In this document: positions 40,986-43,857 of the stretch, piece by piece
Position numbering within the stretch: position 1 is the stretch's first letter
Layout of the letters: each line of letters begins with the position of its first letter
Assembly: GCA_017617005.1 (NCBI GenBank)
Contig: JAFZWW010000051.1
Span: forward strand, 1 to 43,857
Direction of reading: 5' to 3'
Length of the DNA: 43,857 nucleotides
From: Lachnospiraceae bacterium
GTDB taxonomy: Bacteria > Bacillota > Clostridia > Lachnospirales > Lachnospiraceae
The notes under the pieces: generated by a model
The model's database searches: none
Seen by the model: the letters and a program-made list of their open reading frames with translations, nothing else
Told to the model about the DNA's origin: nothing
Translations under genes and position numbers: made by a program

Positions 40986-41543
40986 TTAATTTCTTACCCA
41001 GCCCTCTGCCGGCAAATAATGCCATGTTTTCTGACTGTTTCCGTAGATCTCTATGAATTCGAAGAATCTAAACTTTTGTTTTTCGGCATCACCGCTTGCG
41101 CTTACTTTATATATCACATGAGAGTACTGTTCATAAGTTTTCATTGAGAAATCATCAAATCCGTATTCATCCTGAATAAGCTCGATTATGTCTTCGAATT
41201 CTTCGTTAGCGAGCTCAAATGCTTCCTTGGGTTCGCTGAAAATTGGGTCACCGTACTTATTGGCTCCAATTTTCCACTGTTCATCGGACCAGTAAGTCCA
41301 CATGGAAGAAAATTCAGTATACTCACCAACAACTCTGCCGCTTCCCGCGGGTAATCCGCGATAAATAACAAAGTAAGGATATGAAGCCACTAACATCATA
41401 ATTACAAATATCAGCATCATCGCTATAGCCGCACCTGTGGATATCTTCTTTTTCTTCAGCTTGATGATTGTAGAACCAATACCTATAAGAAGCAAAGTCA
41501 GAAACCCGTATACCACATACGTGATTATTTGTATTTTTATCAT
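40986..41543 (-). CDS. Hypothetical protein with two membrane helices and extracytoplasmic domain
   Basis: 185 residues. Two helices (about 6-26 and 40-60) separated by a Lys-rich loop, then a soluble domain of about 120 residues rich in aromatic and acidic residues (FELANEEFEDIIELIQDEY, then KFRFFEFIEIYGNSQ). No family recognised. GGGGAG precedes the ATG. It converges on the plus-strand HTH gene with a 38-base gap and no obvious terminator. Probably exported by its second helix; the neighbouring lipoprotein may be functionally linked. Confidence 0.7.
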   Translation of the reverse strand: MIKIQIITYVVYGFLTLLLIGIGSTIIKLKKKKISTGAAIAMMLIFVIMMLVASYPYFVIYRGLPAGSGRVVGEYTEFSSMWTYWSDEQWKIGANKYGDPIFSEPKEAFELANEEFEDIIELIQDEYGFDDFSMKTYEQYSHVIYKVSASGDAEKQKFRFFEFIEIYGNSQKTWHYLPAEGWVRN

Positions 41544-41602
41544 CGTGCCACTCCCCTATTTAAAATATTTAATATCAAAAGTATTTTCCGATATAATCGA
41601 TT

Positions 41603-42172
41603 CTATTCCCCCATCGGCCAGCATACTGTTTCGTGTTGTATTTCTCTCCATTTACCGGTATTGTCAGAATAGTCCTGCCAGAAATCATCGAAGCATTCGC
41701 CGCCTTGAATCGAATATAGGAGTTTTAGGTTACCGTCGTTGAAATCTACACTTCCTCCGAGTACATTAAACCCTGTAACTTCTATATCCTTATCAGGATC
41801 AAATTTATTATCCTCATCATATTCGAACACCATGGTTACGATGTATTTTCCGTCTTTTTCTTCGATAGTGCTTAATGGATTCCTGTATTGTGAGAGATTA
41901 GACAGATTAGCACCGGCAGAAATCTCGTTTTTTTCCTGATTATATGACAGGCTGATATATTCTGATTTGTCACTAATTCCCTTATCAAATACAGCTGTTA
42001 CTCTGTCCTCAAATACCACAACTTTCTCAAGACCAAACATATTCTCGGCAGGGCAGGTATATATTCTTACAGCCTGCTCTTCGCCATCCACTTTATCTTC
42101 ACCGCACGCTGATAATGCGAGAATAAATATAAGGGATATTAGTGTTACCAATTTATAGAAATTTCTTTTCAT
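41603..42172 (-). CDS. Predicted lipoprotein
   Basis: 189 residues from the ATG at 42170-42172, which has GAGGAG 6 bases upstream (an in-frame TTG lies just before it). The signal peptide ends with the lipobox LALSACG. The mature part looks beta-rich: VRIYTCPAENMFGLEKVVV, then DKYIVTMVFEYDEDN-like stretches and an Asp-rich FDPDKDIEV. There is no recognisable domain. It lies 59 bases before the next membrane-protein gene in the same direction. Surface location is likely; function unknown. Confidence 0.78.
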   Translation of the reverse strand: MKRNFYKLVTLISLIFILALSACGEDKVDGEEQAVRIYTCPAENMFGLEKVVVFEDRVTAVFDKGISDKSEYISLSYNQEKNEISAGANLSNLSQYRNPLSTIEEKDGKYIVTMVFEYDEDNKFDPDKDIEVTGFNVLGGSVDFNDGNLKLLYSIQGGECFDDFWQDYSDNTGKWREIQHETVCWPMGE

Positions 42173-42254
42173 CAAAATCTCCTCTTTACATTATTTCGGT
42201 TTATCTTACCCCTAATAGCCGATTATCCTGAAAAATATTTTCCGATTTTCCGTT

Positions 42255-42488
42255 CTATTGATTCAATACATCTTTGCATTCATTAGGATAACTACAAAGC
42301 ACGCTATCCAAATGTTTAATCCCACAGAAATATTTACATATCGAGGTGTCTTTTACAGCGCATTTATGTTCTTTGGAATTCTCAGCTTCATTCCACGGAC
42401 ATACGTCCTGATTCCAGTCAACGCTATCGCTGACTAAATCAATATCCATGTTTGCACCGGCAAGCTCTCTGATTTTTATGTCATCCAT
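42255..42488 (-). CDS. Small Cys-rich protein of unknown function
   Basis: 77 residues with six cysteines, arranged as VCPWNE, HKCAVKD, SICKYFCG, VLCSYP and NECKD. No signal peptide or membrane segment is seen, so it is probably cytoplasmic; the Cys spacing hints at metal or iron-sulfur binding. AGGAG lies 7 bases before the ATG. The segment SVDWNQDVCPWNEAE looks like a conserved core of a small protein family of Lachnospiraceae, from memory only. It is followed by an 82-base gap before the lipoprotein gene and is preceded by the APH-like gene. Confidence 0.75.
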   Translation of the reverse strand: MDDIKIRELAGANMDIDLVSDSVDWNQDVCPWNEAENSKEHKCAVKDTSICKYFCGIKHLDSVLCSYPNECKDVLNQ

Positions 42489-42543
42489 GTATTATCTCCT
42501 ATATATCAGAACATTTAATTCTGAAATAACTTACCACTTCCGC

Positions 42544-43374
42544 CTAGAAGAGTTCATCAAGAAGAATGTAGTAATCTATCTTCTCACGGTCCGGCTCTAT
42601 CCCAAGTTCCTCGAAAAAGCTGTCAGGATCAAGGCCCGGATATACCTTGCCGTATGTTCCATCAAAATTATGGCGAAGGCTTCTGTACAACATTGCTATA
42701 TCTTCCCACTTATCCGCGATACCGCAGTTACCCATATCGATAAATCCGCTTATATCACCATTCTCAATAAGGATATTTGGAAGACAAAGATCTCCGTGAG
42801 ATAATACGGGTTCATAGGAAGGTTTGTTCTCCTTTAGCCAGGAAAGCAACTCTTTGGGATCTTTGAACCTGCCGTTTTCTCCGAATGTATCAGGTTCTGC
42901 GTCGCTTATATCCACAAGACCGTTCTCAACCCTGTATGCGGCTTTCTTAAGTTCTCTGTCCAGATCCTTTATAACAGGGCAATCCGTTATATCTATACTC
43001 TGAAGCATCTTTACCGACCTTGAAAGAAGCGGAACAAGTTCCTTAGGACATTCCAGATAATACTTGTCACAGGCTATCTTCCCCATTACCCTGCTCATAA
43101 GAAGATAACTGTAAGAATCATCTTCTTCGAATACTATTACCCGAGGTGCGGGGATCTTGCCTTCAAGCCAACGCATCATTTCGACTGCATCTTTATCATC
43201 ACAAGGCTTATCAGTGATCTTCAGCACCATATCCTCGAAGATAAGTACCTTCGATCCTGACTTACCCATATCGTCTATCGTGTATTCTTTGCCTTCAATA
43301 TTCTTTTTTATTTCTTCAGGCAGACTCTGTAAGAAGTCATATTCACTTGTATTCATCAATGCCTTGAAATCCAT
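42544..43374 (-). CDS. APH(3')-like aminoglycoside phosphotransferase-family kinase
   Basis: 276 residues, the normal APH(3') length. The ATP-site part (IDDMGKSGSKVLIFEDMVLKIT) is in the N-lobe with Lys in VLKIT. The catalytic loop LSHGDLCLPNILIENG carries H-x-D and Asn, and the metal-binding FIDMGNCGIADKWEDIA follows; both match the APH pattern closely. The family phosphorylates aminoglycosides, but many chromosomal homologues act on other small molecules, so resistance should not be assumed. GAGG precedes the ATG. The neighbour, 9 bases upstream, is a P-loop kinase. Confidence 0.85.
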   Translation of the reverse strand: MDFKALMNTSEYDFLQSLPEEIKKNIEGKEYTIDDMGKSGSKVLIFEDMVLKITDKPCDDKDAVEMMRWLEGKIPAPRVIVFEEDDSYSYLLMSRVMGKIACDKYYLECPKELVPLLSRSVKMLQSIDITDCPVIKDLDRELKKAAYRVENGLVDISDAEPDTFGENGRFKDPKELLSWLKENKPSYEPVLSHGDLCLPNILIENGDISGFIDMGNCGIADKWEDIAMLYRSLRHNFDGTYGKVYPGLDPDSFFEELGIEPDREKIDYYILLDELF

Positions 43375-43383
43375 CGGTATACC

Positions 43384-43857
43384 TCACCCGTTACAAACTC
43401 TTAAATAAATCTCGTTTATGATTTCATCCTTGCTCTTGTCTTCCGTGATGGTAGTTTCTTTTATAAGATCCAAATAATCCTTTTCTTTCCACCATTCTCG
43501 CATCTCATCGGCTCCAAATTCAGCTGCTTTGGATCTGGTCTGATGTCTCCTTACAGTTTCTTCAAAAGGAATATCGAAATAATACGCATATATGTCTGCG
43601 CCATACAGTTCGATTGCTGCTTCAAACAGTTCTCGATACCAATCCGCAATAAATATCCCTTCCAATATGACCACTTCGCAGTTTTCGCTTCCGTACTCTA
43701 GCATCTGCTTTATCAGAGGCAGTGCCGGGGGATCTATTCCGTCCCTTTCTTTAAGCACTTCTCTTCGAATCATATCTTGCGAAAGAACCATAGTCCCTCG
43801 TCCGAAAAGTTCCTGCAATCCCTTAGCCACCGTAGTTTTACCGCTCCCGGAGTTTCC
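43384..43857 (-). CDS. P-loop small-molecule kinase, 5' end outside the window
   Basis: Partial; the visible frame begins GNSGSGKTTVAKGLQELFG, a Walker A loop, so little is missing (probably only the first few residues). It continues TMVLSQDMIRREVLKERDG, VVILEGIFIADWYRELF, and the lid-like FDIPFEETVRRHQTRSK. This resembles the zeta-toxin/uridine-kinase-like small kinases of Firmicutes. The substrate is unknown. It lies 9 bases before the APH-like gene and may be co-transcribed. It shares its overall plan with the broken kinase at 36496-37028. Confidence 0.85.
   Translation of the reverse strand, partial: GNSGSGKTTVAKGLQELFGRGTMVLSQDMIRREVLKERDGIDPPALPLIKQMLEYGSENCEVVILEGIFIADWYRELFEAAIELYGADIYAYYFDIPFEETVRRHQTRSKAAEFGADEMREWWKEKDYLDLIKETTITEDKSKDEIINEIYLRVCNG

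Noticed and set aside
1-43857. tRNA, rRNA, CRISPR, insertion sequences
   Set aside because: No tRNA-like CCA ends with a T-loop, rRNA segments, regularly spaced repeats or transposase motifs were recognised by eye; a covariance search could still find small RNAs.

Overview
The window looks like chromosome of a low- to mid-GC Gram-positive of the Clostridia, most likely a Lachnospiraceae member. Evidence for this is a complete dlt set, a lipoteichoic-acid-synthase-type enzyme, MetRS with a C-terminal tRNA-binding domain, LuxS, GntR/YtrA-type regulation, and many membrane-protein families typical of that group (DUF624/YesL, DUF6020-like, DUF6056-like). The assignment is inference from family content; no rRNA or other phylogenetic marker is present. 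Nearly every gene is on the minus strand, so transcription runs from high to low coordinates. The one convincing plus-strand gene is at 40405-40947.

Layout from left to right. 1-1070: start of an MsmK/UgpC-type sugar ABC ATPase, cut by the window edge. 1275-5404: metG, an alpha/beta hydrolase, a GNAT acetyltransferase and a YesL-like protein, transcribed in that order. 5485-9998: a coupled run of an RsmF-type rRNA methyltransferase, an RluA-type pseudouridine synthase, an O-antigen-ligase-like membrane protein and a membrane-anchored J-domain protein. 10015-16314: four multi-spanning membrane proteins, three of them resembling GT-C or YfhO-type surface-glycan proteins, followed by a divergent ureohydrolase.

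16371-28908 is the most coherent block, an envelope-charge module. It holds, in order of transcription, an LtaS-like polymerase, a sensor kinase/response regulator pair, dltB, a DltD-like SGNH protein, dltA and dltC, then a GntR/ABC ATPase/ABC permease operon. Hairpins with T-rich tails separate the units. Several operon heads here and in the neighbouring membrane cluster have a -10 hexamer only 6-7 bases from the ATG and no Shine-Dalgarno sequence, which predicts leaderless mRNAs.

28981-30463 is luxS-mtnN plus a small FakA-C-terminal-like protein: methyl-cycle detoxification and possible AI-2 production. 30537-34069 is a GGDEF diguanylate cyclase followed by an EAL phosphodiesterase with a degenerate GGDEF domain. 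34233-35944 is a FecR-domain protein and an unknown membrane protein.

From about 35.9 kb the content becomes accessory and more AT-rich: predicted lipoproteins, a nucleotide-kinase-like gene broken by a one-base deletion, a DUF4143 ATPase, and a non-coding stretch at 40012-40404. That stretch carries 11-bp tandem repeats, a hairpin and a T16 tract just upstream of a replication-initiator-like HTH gene, and may be a remnant of a mobile element. The window ends with a small Cys-rich protein, an APH-like kinase and a P-loop kinase cut by the right edge. I saw no tRNA, rRNA, CRISPR array, transposase or intact integrase.
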